Shown: one piece after another, positions 45,600-57,579 of the stretch
How the letters are laid out: each line of letters opens with the position of its first letter
Numbering within the stretch: the stretch's first letter is position 1
Assembly (NCBI GenBank): GCA_015179025.1
Contig: WHUX01000088.1
Span: 124,001 to 188,000, forward strand
DNA length: 64,000 bases
Source of the DNA: Terfezia claveryi
Taxonomy: Eukaryota; Ascomycota; Pezizomycetes; Pezizales; Pezizaceae
Reading direction: 5' to 3'
Made by a program: the position numbers and the translations under genes
The notes under the pieces: model-generated
Databases searched by the model: none
Told to the model about the DNA's origin: nothing
Seen by the model: only the letters and a program-made list of their open reading frames with translations

Positions 45600-45950
45600 A
45601 GCCTCTCACTTCAATCGCTTGATCAGCCGGCGGCGGCGGCACACCCCCCGAACCCTCCAAATAAGTCGCCATCAATGGGAGCACGAGCCATAGTATTTCA
45701 TGATGCCTCAACAAAATGCAAGCCAGGTCTGATGCGCCGTTGGATCGAGGAAGACAATGAGAAGGCTCAAATTGTAGGCATCTACAAGTACCCAGGAGGG
45801 TCGGAAAGCTGGCTTCATCACTAGTGATCTATCTGGCGGAGGAGATGGACACCCAATACAAGCTCCGCATGGGCAAGAGATTCTTCCGCGCCTCAAATAC
45901 AACTGGAACAGATAATTCTCCCCACCGGAACGATAAGAGGAGTTTCATGG
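45600..45950 (+). mobile_element. LINE ORF1 (gag-like) relic
   Basis: Two overlapping frames give ARAIVFHDASTKCKPGLMRR and then, after a frame change near 45790, LASSLVIYLAEEMDTQYKLR, MGKRFFRASNTT. The SLVIYL...DxxxxLRMG(K/R)xFF pattern is that of ORF1/gag-like proteins of fungal LINEs. The surroundings (45955-46335) are a LINE 3' end. Confidence 0.45.
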
Positions 45951-45954
45951 GACA

Positions 45955-46645
45955 TGACAGAGTATGCTTTTCCACTTGAGCGGTATTTCTTATTCTTTTT
46001 TATGGGATATGACAGTGGGTTTTTTCCACTTGAGCGACTTTTCTTGGATTTTCCTCCAGGGCTTTATTTTTCCTACCAGAAGCCTCGGCCGGGGAGATCT
46101 GCATTTCCCATTTGCGAACATAGAGGTTTGACATTGGCGGGCCCTCCACTTGAGCTTTTTCTTCTCGCGAGAGGTTTGATAACCGGGTCATTTGAGCTTT
46201 TCCACTTGCCGTTTGAAATTCTGCGCGCCGGACCTGACAGATTAACTTGTCTTTGTCTTGAATCCACCCGGGTTTCCGGGTGGCTCACCATGGCCCCTAA
46301 CTGGGATTGCATATGGGTACTGAATATTTAAAAATATATACACAATACCCAACTGTATGACACGGAGTGATAGAGTTGGCCTTAATTTCAGCTTAGCTAG
46401 TTATAATCAATATCTGCAATTCTAATTGCAACTTGCCAAACTGCTCATGATCAGGCCCAGGATACACATCTGTGGGAGGGTTAGGAGCAAGTTTGCAAAT
46501 ATTCCTCTGATTCACTTGTCACCCGAGTTTCCGGGTGGAGGTAAAGAATATTTTTTTTCAAAAATGCTCCTCTCTAGCGCTCCTCATGGTCCCCTGATTG
46601 GGACCGAATGGGAGTAATGAGTATTAAAAAAAAAGAAAAAAAAAA
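45955..46645 (+). mobile_element. Two LINE 3'-end fragments in tandem
   Basis: The first runs through gccggacctgacagattaac (about 46228) to an AT-rich tail near 46335. The second (about 46500-46645) has cacccgagtttccgggtgga, then a ~40-bp interruption, then gctcctcatggtcccctgat and gggagtaatgagtatt with an A-run. Confidence 0.65.
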
Positions 46646-47321
46646 AGGCATCAGAACAACTCTCGGATCCAACGTGGGAATTCCCCAACCTGACTAGGAA
46701 TTCCCGGGCCTGGTTGTTGTGAGCATCCACGTGATAAGTGATGACACATGTTTCTGCCAAGCACTCATGATGCGTATCGTTGCATAGGTAAACTATTGTG
46801 AAACCGCTGAATAAGTATACACCCAGTCAGCTACCACGACAAACGACAATACCGGTACCTTTGTTCACTCATTGTTATCTTCTAGAGTCACGAATTTTGG
46901 AGACTCCACCTCGAATATATTTATGTACCAAAATGAGTCGAGGCCTGGGCATGGGATCGATGTTTCAGCGGGTCTGGGTATGAAAAGCCAGCTGGCACAG
47001 ACAGCTGACCATGTATCCAGCGGTAGGTCGGACTAGGACATTCGAGCTGATAATGAAATGTGGAAGTTCTATAAAATTTCTAGCTGCATATATGTGCCTT
47101 TCGCTCTTATACTGTTCGTTGAGTTTAGTCCTGTTCCCTCCACATCCAGCGAGACGTCTTCCCTTCGAGTTACTCCATTTTCCTTCACATGAGAGATAAT
47201 CTTTTCCTTCCCTATCGGGACTCAACTCCTTAATATATCAGAAGTATGGTGCATCCGAGTGCTGAATTTTATTTTTTAAAAAAAAAACCTAACTAGGTAC
47301 GGAGAAGAAAGGCAAAAAAAT

Positions 47322-47393
47322 TAGTTCCGCCGGGGTTCGAACCCGAGACCTTTCGTGTGTGAGACGAAAATCATACCACTAGACCACAGAACT
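47322..47393 (-). tRNA. tRNA-Val (anticodon CAC)
   Basis: A 72-nt cloverleaf without intron on the minus strand. The acceptor stem is AGTTCTG with CGGAACT plus discriminator A. The anticodon arm TTCGT/ACGAA encloses the loop CTCACAC (anticodon CAC). The T arm is GGGTTCGAACCC. An A-rich stretch lies downstream on the sense strand's template side. Confidence 0.85.
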
Positions 47394-47399
47394 AACCAC

Positions 47400-50300
47400 A
47401 TCTAATTTATGTTTACTCTAACTTACAACCGAGAACAACAAGTACGTATAACTACTTGGCCTTGAGCGTGCATAGTATCAATAATTAATTCTGCAAATAT
47501 TTGACAATTAGCAGCAATTTTATGATCTTTGCTACTGCTGGACCGCTTGGACCGCTGCTAATTACTGAGGATCGTCAAACCCCAAAGAGTTTTTATTTGA
47601 ATCTGAAAAATATTACGACAATTACAACATGTTACATACCTGAATGAGGATTGTTAAACTTACACCGGAGTCAAAGCAACGGCTCTCGAAGGCGCCATAA
47701 AAGAAAATATACATGTACGGTTTGTACGGTTAGTATGGTAGCTTGGGTTTCTCACAATATCTGTAACGTAATTCGGTATGAACTAGTGGCTTCGTGACAC
47801 TTCTTGCGCCCTGAGACGAGAGGCTTCAGGATATAAGTTGGTTTAGAGCACATTGCCAAAACTAAAGCATATATATATATATATGAGATCTGATATGCCC
47901 GAGCCATCCAGCATTTCTAAACACACGTCGACCTTATCTTTAGTTCAGACCGATGTCGAGTTAATTCTTAAGTGTGAATAGAGTACCTTTTATAGTAAGA
48001 GAATCAGATTTAAAGACTATAGCTTGCATTTGTATACATACTAGTCTTATGAGACTTCCAAAGTTAGAGATTGCAGATATCTAATAAATAAATATTACGA
48101 CTTCTTACCATAGTCGCCTATTACTAAGATCTGTCTTGTCCCTAGTAAGTTTAAAGGATAAGTGTTTAGTTAAGGACAACTGCTTTGGAAAGGGAAGTAA
48201 TGGTACGGCTCAAGTAAAGGACCTACATTGTAAGGAATTAGCCCCATCCATACAACTATATATTTCATTGTATAATAATCTACTCCACCGGTACCTATGC
48301 CATCACGTGAAGTTGATGATTTTTGTTCGTTGAGGCTTTGGGTATCAGTCTTGGGTAAGGGGAGGGATAGCGGGAGCTATGCATATTTAGTGAGCGGGGA
48401 TGAGGGTGAAGGTTAGCCTAATAGTTGAGTAGGTTTCTCCAAGAAGTTGTGATAACATGTCTCTAGCGCCTGGAAACCTTGTGCCTTTTTGCAGGAATGT
48501 TTGCAATTCCAATCTCATTACCATTGGGCTGTAATATCCCACATAAAGCTATCTTGAATATCATGGAAGCAAATAATGCTAGGAGGAAAATAGTGGTAAA
48601 TATCAAAGTAATAGATATAGTCAACCTGTTATTTGTGCTTGTACAGTGTCAGTACATTAGTGCCTGCAGTGGAAAAGGAGCTAGTGGTCACGATGTATGT
48701 TCCCTCCGCACTAGTTAAATTTGCTGTACATCTTGCCAGCTGTCACGATAGGCCGGCAACGCACTTTCCCTGGTAAGTTCTCCATGATACTGGGTGCACA
48801 ATGTACATTATATTCCATAACATATGACTAAGAATGCCTCTATACCTCTGATATACAAACATGGTCAACATCACAATGTACTACTCTCACCATTGAGCTT
48901 TGGATCTGATGTTGTGATATTGATCTGGTGTGTAATGATAACTAGATGCCAAGTAAAGGTAATGGCGGTCTAGCTGAAACTCCGACCACGTCAGTCTCCA
49001 AAAGAAATCTATTGAATCTCATTTGAAATCTGCAATGATCCACAAACCTTCTAAGGGTTGCCAGTTTGGATTGATATTCAAGTCCCCTTTCCATTGCTTG
49101 AATCATAGACCTGCTATAATTCCTCAGCTTATTGTGCATGCATCAGTTATTCAATGAATCTGATTGATACTGATTGGATAAATTGAAGTATTTTACAGAT
49201 GAAAAGTTAGGCTTGTTGTTTCATTGCCATGAGGTGTCTCAATCGAAGGATTGTAGCTGAGACTGCTAAGTAGGTACTGGTTGTCCTGTTTTCAATCGAC
49301 CACAGTCTGTACTTGTTCTCATGCCAAGACTAACTAGTCCCATACCTCATTACCTAGTCATCCTTACTTTAGAATGCCCGCTGACGAAAACAGCATCCAC
49401 ATATGGGGCTAAATCACCATGGTAGCCCCGTACCTAGACGATATGGGGTTGGATATTCTATACATGCTCCTGACCCATACTAGTCCCTGGGGATCTTGAT
49501 AATCTCGAGATATTCTCACACCCGAACTCAAACCAGGCAACTAGACTCTCTTCCAATGGCCACTCCGTAAATTCCCCCGAGTTCCTCCGCAGCTCTTATG
49601 ATGAGACACATCGATGTCGGGAGAGATCCTGAGAGCTAAGTATATCTTCGAAATTGCGCGTGGGTCTGCTCCGGCCTGCTGAACCCTGGGCGATCAACTC
49701 TAGGGTCACAATCTCTAGTTTTCTCCTCATACGCAAGCCCAGAACATACAGGGGAAGTTGTAACTATTGGAAGAGTAATGATTGGGAGTTGGTAATTCAC
49801 ATTTGGGGTCAGCCTAATGCTATATTGCAGTTGTGAAATCACCATTATTACATCAATATCCTACCTTGCATGGTTATTCTCTCAGAGGAATAGCCACCTT
49901 GAGTACAATGTTTACATACAATCGGGGCTAGACAAAAGGGCTCGATAATTTCGTGCATTTCTTATGTATCACAATTTCAGGCATCTCGGGAGTCCTACAG
50001 GTGTCCCCGCACTTGGATTACGAAATTAAATCGGACCAAAATCAACTTGGGTTTTATCTCGGACTACTTTCGGTTCTACAGATAGAAGCATCTGAACTTC
50101 TGGAGAAAGCTAAGTTGAGCATGAAAATTGAATGCACGCGATAATCAGCTCTCTTGCAGACCAACACATACAGCATTGAAGCTTGGCTGTTGCCAGGGAA
50201 AAATCTTTTAACATAGTGCATCAGTCATCGCCATGGTCCATGTCTGTGTAGGGGCTGTGGTCAAGATTCATTGTATATATATTGTATATAATGTGTTCTT

Positions 50301-50639
50301 ACTAAGGGACTACGAAGTACTCTATAAGATATGTAATGGGGATTTCGAGGCCCAATCACGTTCATGCTACAGGTGCATACTAAGTGCTAATGAGAATTCA
50401 CGGGTGCGCGAGTAGGGTCTAAATGTGATGCGAACGCAAACCCAGTCCACCCCAGTTACCCTGAACTAGAGTAAACGATGCTCTCTAGCGATGGTATCGT
50501 TTCCTTTTTGAGCTAATTATAAGCCCATACTCTTTTTACTTCTTCACAATCTTCTAGTCATGATATCATTTATTTTTACGAGATTCTATCATGACTTCTT
50601 GAGTTATGCAGTCACCTTATATTCCACTTGTTTTCGTTG
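47400..50639. other. Gene-poor stretch; short frames only
   Basis: The longest frames (for example 48479-48718 and 48136-48333) have no recognisable domain. A (TA)n tract lies at about 47868-47884. I see nothing I can support as a gene. Confidence 0.4.
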
Positions 50640-50920
50640 CGTCAACATAATTCTGCACCATTTTTCTGCGTTCTGATTGGCTGATTAAACATCCTTGCAC
50701 GCACGATATTGTAAATATCAATCCTCAGGATTTCCACATTCTCGCTTTTCTACGCAAGTCATCTCTCATATCGTCTGTATTAATACAAGCGTCCGCTATC
50801 GTACATATATCTACTGTCGCATTCACTGTACCTTACCATCCACATTGCCTGCTCCATTAGACCTCCGCACTGCTACGCTCTGCGCTGCCTATTACCACTT
50901 CCGCTGCCTAACAATATTCT
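50640..50920 (+). repeat. Diverged solo-LTR-like fragment
   Basis: It shares ordered patches with the LTR at 62406-62742: gcgttctgattggctgatta, aacatccttgc, then a CT-rich stretch, and the same end cttccgctgcctaaca (about 50898-50913). The internal region is not recognisable on either side. The 5' limit is uncertain. Confidence 0.4.
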
Positions 50921-53758
50921 ACTCACGTAATATTCTGTTACGAACAAAACATAATTCCCCATTCCGCTGTGTGAGTCCCACTTGGACCTATTCTTATCCA
51001 CATATCCATAACACCCTGCAGCCGAAAATACGTATAGGAGTGACAGATCAGGCTTGTGACCGTGCCCGGTCTCGTATGGTGTCATTTCCAGAGCTTATGA
51101 AGTGAAGGGAATTTTAGATATGCTCATACCCGAACAGCTTCAGGCCAAGAACCTTCAGGAATTCGAACTGTATGCAACATCGTGGATACACGTTGGACGA
51201 GATGCTTGATTCCATTCTCTGCCGGACCATTCATTTCGGAGCTGTAGGTTGAGTGGTGTAAGGTTGGACCCCCTACCAGCTAGATAGGCTTTGGAATTCA
51301 GTTTTCAATAAAGACGGCTCATTATCAGTAAACAAAATCTGGATTCAGAAACCAGTCTACTTTTCTTGGATAGCAGACCACTCTACCCATGCGACCTATC
51401 TCGTCATTTGTCTTGATACAGTAAACTCAAGTATACCGAGTTTTTCCATCCACTAGAATACCGAATAGGCACGATCCCCGAAGCCCTTTAACTCTCATAG
51501 GTCCGGCCGGGGTCGACTGGCCGGGGTCCCTGGGATCCCAGAAATTTGACGGTGATCTTTTCTCACCAAACATCCAGCACATTGAACTTTATTGGGGACC
51601 GGAGGCTTGCCAATCTCCACTCCGAACACAGGAAAAGGTACAATGCCGTGCAAAGAGGGGGCGGGTTTGGTTTGGAGGCGATCGTGGCGCTCGCTTTGGT
51701 CTTTGCGCTCGCGGTGCTAGCTTTGGTGTCTTCACCGAAGGCGGGGGTCTTTGAGGTTCGAGCTCGAACGGGGTATCGTTAGCTCGCTCACGATATTTGA
51801 GTTTGCCGCTCGTGTAGAAGTTATATAGGGAGTGTGAATGCCAAATAATTCAAACCGGCATGGGGCACGTGGGATTCTCTCCGGTGTAGTCAGGAGTCAG
51901 TATTGCGTCAACTGCGGAGGGAAGATCGGCTTAAAAGATAAGAAGAAGCCTGGGCCTTGGAAAAGACAAGAATCGTCAACCTAAGCTTGACCTGCTGTCT
52001 ATCGATACCGATGCTATTGCAACGCTGGCCAAAGGGTGGCGATATTTGCGAGAATTGATGTCTTGCGGTCAAAATCCGGAATTGCGGCAAAGGAAGAGGG
52101 TCTCCCAACTTGGGTGCTGGAAATCCGGAAAGCACGAATGATTAAATGTCAATTCCAGCTATTGAAATCTAAGAAGCTTTAAGAGTGAACTGCTCAGTGT
52201 GTTGCGAATGTCAACAAGGCCATCGGACTTTACTTAACTCCCAAACACTGAAGCCTAGATTACTATCTGATATCACATTTGATTTATCGAAAATGCCTCG
52301 AAGAAAAACCTGACTTTATTAACAGAGAAATCCTGCTTAATGCTTTCTGGTGGGAAGTGGAGAGTGATATGCATAGTGGAATGTCTTTGTGCTATATGGT
52401 GCTGGGCCATGGGGAAGATGCAGCTCGCATTGCAGTATGTATATCGGTCTCATTTAGAATAATCCTCAGTCTTCTGGGTCAATGTCGCAAGTAGAAAAAC
52501 TATACACCTCGGAGTTACCACCATCATATAGCAATCTATAGATTCCCAAGCCGAACTCTCTGACAACTGAGACTACACAAATATCAGTCGACTGCTGAAA
52601 ATGGTAGGCAAACTCGATTTCGTAGGTAGATTTACAGTTTAGCAAGATGTGGACGAGAGATGTATGTAATTGATGCTGTCGAGCGATGTTTATGGGAAAG
52701 AGAAACAGCAGATGGCTACTTGTACTTGACAATTGAGGCATTCAAAATAAATGACTGTACTGCAATTTGGGTCCACGGTGCTGTGATTATAACTAGCATA
52801 AGACCCGAGAACGCGCGGGGGGCTGAAGGGGGTTTGATGTACTGGAAAAATGCAAAACCTAGCTTGGAAACAGGGGAGGTTTTTGGTAGGTATCATATCT
52901 TTCAGGGAGCGCCCTCATTTAATCTATGTATTACTCTAGCTGCTAATATATAAATAGAACTCGAAGTCGAGCACGAAGCCTCTGAAAGGATTGTAGGAAA
53001 ATTGGGATACCTCTTCCTAAGTCAGGGGCGTATATCCACATTGCAGGTGAACGTTATGTGGGAGAATACGAGATCTATGTTGGTCAAATTTCGAGCAAGG
53101 GGTGGAAAATAGAAGACCGTTAAAAATCTGTCTTTGCTTTCCTATATGGGTCATGATTCAAAGCAATCCATGATCAAAATCCAAGACTGCGGAGTTATTG
53201 GTATGCGGAATAGGTATGAATACTATATTTATGGTGTTTAGATACCACCCTGGGCAAAAACCCAGAAACTGCTATCATACCAAATGGCAAACAGATGGGC
53301 AAAGACGACAGTTTTACTATTCACTACTCGTGCATGAATGAGCCCGAAGAAGGCTAATTAGAGATTCTGATACATACAAAGGAGTTGCCAACCAGGGCTA
53401 CCACCGCAATCCAATTTCCCACTGGTGAGCAACGAATGGTCGCAAATAGCCAGATTAGTTACATCCTGTCCTTTCTCAAGCGGTATGTTTTGAGTCAATA
53501 AAACAAACCAATATGTTGTAAGCATGCTGAACGAGATCAAGATCCCAAAAATACTGCTTGAAGTGGTCGACCTGCTAAAATCACAGATGAGATTGGTGTT
53601 CAATAATTATAAATGTAACTGGACAACAACTTTGATGATATGGGAGTGTTTCTCCATTAGTAGTAGTGGCTTAAAACAAACCTCCGGGTCATTCCGGGGT
53701 GGCCTGGGCCGGTTTGAATTGCCAGGCATTTCTTGAGAAAACCGAAACTATCGGTCAT
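50921..53758. other. Gene-poor stretch with possible relic exons
   Basis: Plus-strand frames at 52279-52494 (FWWEVESDMHSGMSLCYMVL, GHGEDAARIAV) and 52940-53090 (LEVEHEASERIVGKLGYLFL, SQGRISTLQ) have protein-like composition but no identifiable family or consistent splice chain. They may be remnants of a decayed gene. Confidence 0.25.
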
Positions 53759-54037
53759 CTACAGGAATAGCTCACTCAATCCTCCACCATTATAAGTATA
53801 GAATAAGGTGATTGAATCCATAATCTGATTGGTTGCGGCAAAGATTTTGCGCTTCCATACATGTGATAAGACATTATGAACACGTGCAATAACGTCAAAT
53901 AGATATTCTAGCACTACTCGTTTCCAATTATGGTTCTTCCCAGCAATAAAGCATAGTGCATCATTGCACAGCTCATATTCCTTCCACCGTGGCTTAATAG
54001 TCCCGATGGAGCTTTCAATAATGGATCTGGGAAGCAT
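53759..54037 (-). CDS. Hypothetical 92-codon frame, probably a relic
   Basis: It reads MLPRSIIESSIGTIKPRWKE, YELCNDALCFIAGKNHNWKR, VVLEYLFDVIARVHNVLSH, WKRKIFAATNQIMDSITL. The dense W/Y/C pattern looks like a real fold. I do not recognise it with certainty; a transposon-derived or unknown fungal family are both possible. No neighbouring exon was found. Confidence 0.3.
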   Translation of the reverse strand: MLPRSIIESSIGTIKPRWKEYELCNDALCFIAGKNHNWKRVVLEYLFDVIARVHNVLSHVWKRKIFAATNQIMDSITLFYTYNGGGLSELFL

Positions 54038-54762
54038 GCTCTTCTTCCGGTAACTTTGATTAAATTTTCAACAATTGCCTTTCAAAAGTCAACCAATATT
54101 GTCTATATGCAGATTCTCTTCAAATTTGGTACCTGAAGTAGCAGAGAATGCTTAAAGTGGCCCAGTTGGAGCAGAACCTAGGGATGAAACAGGTCCACAT
54201 TAATGCCGCCATTGCAATCTAGGTTTTTAGGTACCTTTATATTCGTAGGATTCAGGTATACCGAAATTGCTCAGGCGATACCGGATTCCTAGACAACTAA
54301 TGAATTCAGCTAAGCATGAACTTGTTAAAACTTTTCAGCAATACACAATACCACCGTGGACTACTCAACGACCAATGTTGATTGCAAACACATGTGAACT
54401 CTACTACTGTCTGCCCCTACTGTCATACCAGCCCCGGCTGGTCGATCTCGACAACCAGAGGTTTCTTAAAACAGCGTCGATGGAAGACCGAGCGGACCAC
54501 GAATACATTTTTCTGGCGATTACCTGAAATACTTACTTACGTTTCGAGTGACCCAAATATATTCTTGCGATTGGAGAAACTGTAGTCGACGAAACAGAAC
54601 TTGTGATGTGGGCGTAATTTATTCGAAGTTCCAGATAAGTGGAAATGTACCCAACTAGACTACATAGTCTATGTATGATCCACAAGATCAGGTGACTTGT
54701 GGGATATGAACCCAGCCATAGGTAAGATTCAGTCAAGATTGTGTACTGATACTGTATAAAAT

Positions 54763-54833
54763 GCTTCGATGGTCCAACGGTAGGATAATTGCCTTCCAAG
54801 CAATTGGCTCGGGTTCGACTCCCGATCGATGCA
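54763..54833 (+). tRNA. tRNA-Gly (anticodon UCC), acceptor-stem mismatch
   Basis: A 71-nt cloverleaf without intron. The D arm is TGGTCCAACGGTAGGAT, anticodon stem ATTGC/GCAAT with loop CTTCCAA (anticodon TCC), T arm CGGGTTCGACTCCCG, and a T6 terminator directly after. The acceptor strands GCTTCGA and TCGATGC leave T3 opposite T70, so one pair is broken. Confidence 0.8.
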
Positions 54834-55470
54834 TACCTTTTTTACTCTTTTGCTCTGTTTCATTGTTGGCCGATACAATGATACTTCAAGAGAACTTTAT
54901 TAGCGTAAAGAGTGACTAGATTGTTTTGATGGGTTCCTTCCTGGGAGAACATATAGACCTCCACTATTGTTTTTGATTATCACCAAAGCGACTTGTAGAA
55001 CTACCTGTGATTTGACGTCGAGCATGTTACCTTAATTTAGTACTACACCCCAAGGGAGGTTGTGTGCGGGTATAAGAATAGATGAGCGGGGAGCCGTGAG
55101 TTCAGTGAAGCAATGAACGAATATCAATGTGAAGCTGGGCGAACACAGTGAAGAGACGAAGAGATACTTGTGTTAATCTAAATCGATACAATTTTGAATT
55201 CCGCAACGGGCTCACATGCATCTGTTAAGTCAAGGACATGTGCAGAACCTTAAAATATCTGAAGTGCATTTGGTCTTTCGGTTTTTTTTTTTTTTTTTTT
55301 TTTTTGAGGTATTATAACAGCGGGGATGTAGGTTTCAGGTTTTCCAACAGTCAACTGAATGCAAATATAAGAGGAATCCTAATCTCGAGGCGAGTTCCTG
55401 AGATATAAGGAGGACTCATGAGTAATTGGAAAAAGTTCTTATATTTCCTTTATGTTGTTCGCAAACAACA

Positions 55471-55567
55471 GCTCCGTTGGTCTAGTGGTATGATTCTCGC
55501 TTAGGGTAACACCCTGAGTACTCAGCTTGTCTGCGAGAGGTCCCGTGTTCGAACCACGGATGGAGCC
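55471..55567 (+). tRNA. tRNA-Pro (anticodon AGG) with a 25-nt intron
   Basis: Acceptor stem GCTCCGT/ATGGAGC, D arm TGGTCTAGTGGTATGAT, anticodon stem CTCGC/GCGAG with loop TTAGGGT once the intron at 55507-55531 is removed, and T arm CGTGTTCGAACCACG. The intron sits after position 37 and contains CCCT, able to pair with the anticodon, as is usual. A T8 tract follows. Confidence 0.85.
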
Positions 55568-55617
55568 ATTGTTTTTTTTGGACGTGTATTTGCGATTGAA
55601 CTCTGTTTTCTTTTGGA

Positions 55618-55672
55618 GGGGATGCTTAGTCTTGCTACCGAGGGGCTTGTGCCAACAAGACTAGGGGATGCT
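55618..55672. mobile_element. 37-bp palindrome-ended micro-element with perfect 9-bp duplication
   Basis: The element at 55627-55663 begins TAGTCTTG and ends CAAGACTA (perfect 8-bp inverted ends), with GTGCCAACAAGACTA at its right. It lies between identical GGGGATGCT copies (55618-55626 and 55664-55672). It is about 60 bp downstream of tRNA-Pro and is the clearest complete-looking member. Confidence 0.7.
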
Positions 55673-56090
55673 TAGTATTAGCGGAGAAAAGAAAGAGAAT
55701 CGTTACATTTTTCAAGGGACTTCAAGTGTTTTCGAGACAACTTTCGCAGCCTTGGGAAACGATGACAGGACGTTTGTTCCTCTAAAATAGCAGAGAGGCA
55801 GATCGGTTCATGCCCTAGTCTAGTTGCTCAGCGTGGGATATTCAAATTTTTTTTTAGTTATAGTTAAACGTCAGAAGCTACATGTCTCGAGAACCGAGTA
55901 CCTACCATGGATTCAACTGCAGACACTGAGCGGTGGAGGATCGATGGTGTGAAGTCCCCCTCTTGTATTAAAGGTGACAATTGGTGCTTCATATCGTTGT
56001 TGGGAGGGTTTTTAGGTACCGTCGGTGGAGTCGGAATAGAGGTGTGGTTAAACATTATAAGAAAAACCTGCCACAAGAAGTATATATTCA

Positions 56091-56164
56091 GGTTTCGTGG
56101 TGTAGTTGGTTATCACTTCTGTCTAACACACAGGCGGTCCCCGGTTCGAACCCGGGCGAAATCA
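56091..56164 (+). tRNA. tRNA-Val (anticodon AAC)
   Basis: A 74-nt cloverleaf without intron. Acceptor stem GGTTTCG/CGAAATC plus A, D arm TGGTGTAGTTGGTTATCA, anticodon stem TCTGT/ACAGG with loop CTAACAC (anticodon AAC), T arm CCGGTTCGAACCCGG. A T-rich stretch follows. Confidence 0.9.
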
Positions 56165-56235
56165 GCATTTTATTTTGTGATTTCAAACCCTAAGAGTCAT
56201 TAGGATCTTGGGCCTAAACGATTTTATTCAAGTGA

Positions 56236-56284
56236 CGAGACATCTAGTCTGGTTGGCACAACACCCTCGTAGAGGTGCGACATC
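56236..56284 (+). mobile_element. 31-bp micro-insertion with imperfect 9-bp duplication
   Basis: The element at 56245-56275 starts TAGTCTGGTTGGCACAACA and ends CCCTCGTAGAGG. Its flanks CGAGACATC and TGCGACATC match at 7 of 9. It lies 80 bp downstream of tRNA-Val. Confidence 0.5.
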
Positions 56285-56383
56285 ACATGTCCATCTTTTT
56301 CTTTTTCGGTTTATCTGAGATTTGGTCTGGACGGGCGGTACCTAGGTATGCTTGACTTTTAAGCCCCAAGGCACCCCAAAAGC

Positions 56384-56815
56384 CTACCGTGGTAGCAGGA
56401 ATAGACCCCTTGGAAGCCAAAACCTCCCCTTCCTGCAAAGGCCCTCTCGTGCCAAAACTCTGGCAGCTGCTGGAATCTCAACGTGATCACTTTCTTGCCA
56501 ACTTTCCCACGACGTTCTATGCTCCTTCATCCACGACCCTTCATTCCCGAAGATAGATTCGCAATGCGTGAGACCTGAAGCACTCGTGATCAGCTCAGCC
56601 TTTGCCCTCTCGCTCTCTGCAGCCAATTCCGGTAGGTCTAGAACTACCATATCCACCGTGCCCCGACTACAGTAGTCTGGTTGGCACAACACCCTCCACA
56701 AGACAACGCGCCCCTGATGTTGCTTAGAGCTGGCTCCCTGGATATCTTGCTCTCGAGGAACTCGATCCGGACTCTCTTTTTCCTTGGGATGTGGGCCTCC
56801 CACGTCACATCTCAA
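56384..56815 (-). other. 143-codon open frame containing a family-like insertion
   Basis: The frame reads CDVGGPHPKEKESPDRVPRE, then PELAAESERAKAELITSASG, and ends near GLFLLPR. TAGTCTGGTTGGCACAACA (from about 56672, plus strand) sits within it and is read through in frame as LCQPDY. I found no 9-bp duplication there. The function is not recognised and it may be a retroelement relic. Confidence 0.25.
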
Positions 56816-56999
56816 GATATTACCCCTTGCATAGATATTTAATAGGCCTGGGCACGAATCCGGCTCGTAGTTTTACAAAGGAGGCTCGAGCCGACTCAAG
56901 CTGCCAAGACTTGGTGCGCGAGGATTTAGCGAAGAGGCTTGAGGTGCAAAGGGCACATTCCATCTGTAATAAGTACGAAACTATAACTGGTCACTCTAC

Positions 57000-57500
57000 A
57001 CAAAGAGCATCAGAAAAATGAGCTACGTTCACGGACGTTCACCTCTCTCCTCCGGGGGAGATGATATGTCAATGAATACCGGATGCGGGCAGCGCTCACG
57101 GGAGCTGACGCACGAGAAAGGGTTCCAGAGAAGGCAGACTCCAGCGTTGCGGTGTGGCTACCATACACAAGACGGTCATCACCTGGTTTCTCTTGTCCTG
57201 CCCTCGACGATTATAGGCCGCTCTAGGCAGCATTAAGGACGGGAGGATATTGACCGCCCCATCTGGATTCAAGAGGAGGATGAGCATAGCTGGGACGCCG
57301 TGGAGGTCTTTTTCGGGTTTTTATATCGACATCTCGCTGGGAGGCGTGCCGGATAACCGCCTCGCATTCTTATATTGGCGGTACTGGAGTTTGTTCGAAT
57401 CTCCTATTTGCTAGATGAAGCTTCAGTCAGACCCCTCCAGTTGTCATCTGGCAAAAGCCGGTTAAAGACAGCATGGATTTTTCTTTTAAAATATGGCAGC
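57000..57500 (+). mobile_element. Decayed LINE ORF2 C-terminus and 3' UTR
   Basis: Around 57143-57350 the plus strand encodes, across frame breaks, a LINE knuckle region (CGYHTQDGHHLVS), then DGRILTAPSGFKRRM-like remnants of the W-AVE-F-LYR-RR terminus. The 3' UTR patch (gttgtcatctggcaaaagcc, aagacagcatgg) follows at about 57440-57475. Confidence 0.55.
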
Positions 57501-57579
57501 AAGGAAGCTGCGGTCCACTTTTGAGTTCATTGACGTTTACCTATTTCCATTTTTTTTTGGTTTTTTTTTTTTTAAAAAA

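Noticed and set aside
56668..56710. TAGTCTGGTTGGCACAACA copy inside the 56.4-56.8 kb frame as a duplicated-target insertion
   Set aside because: Flanks do not match beyond chance. It may be older or have lost one side, so it is not counted among the supported copies.
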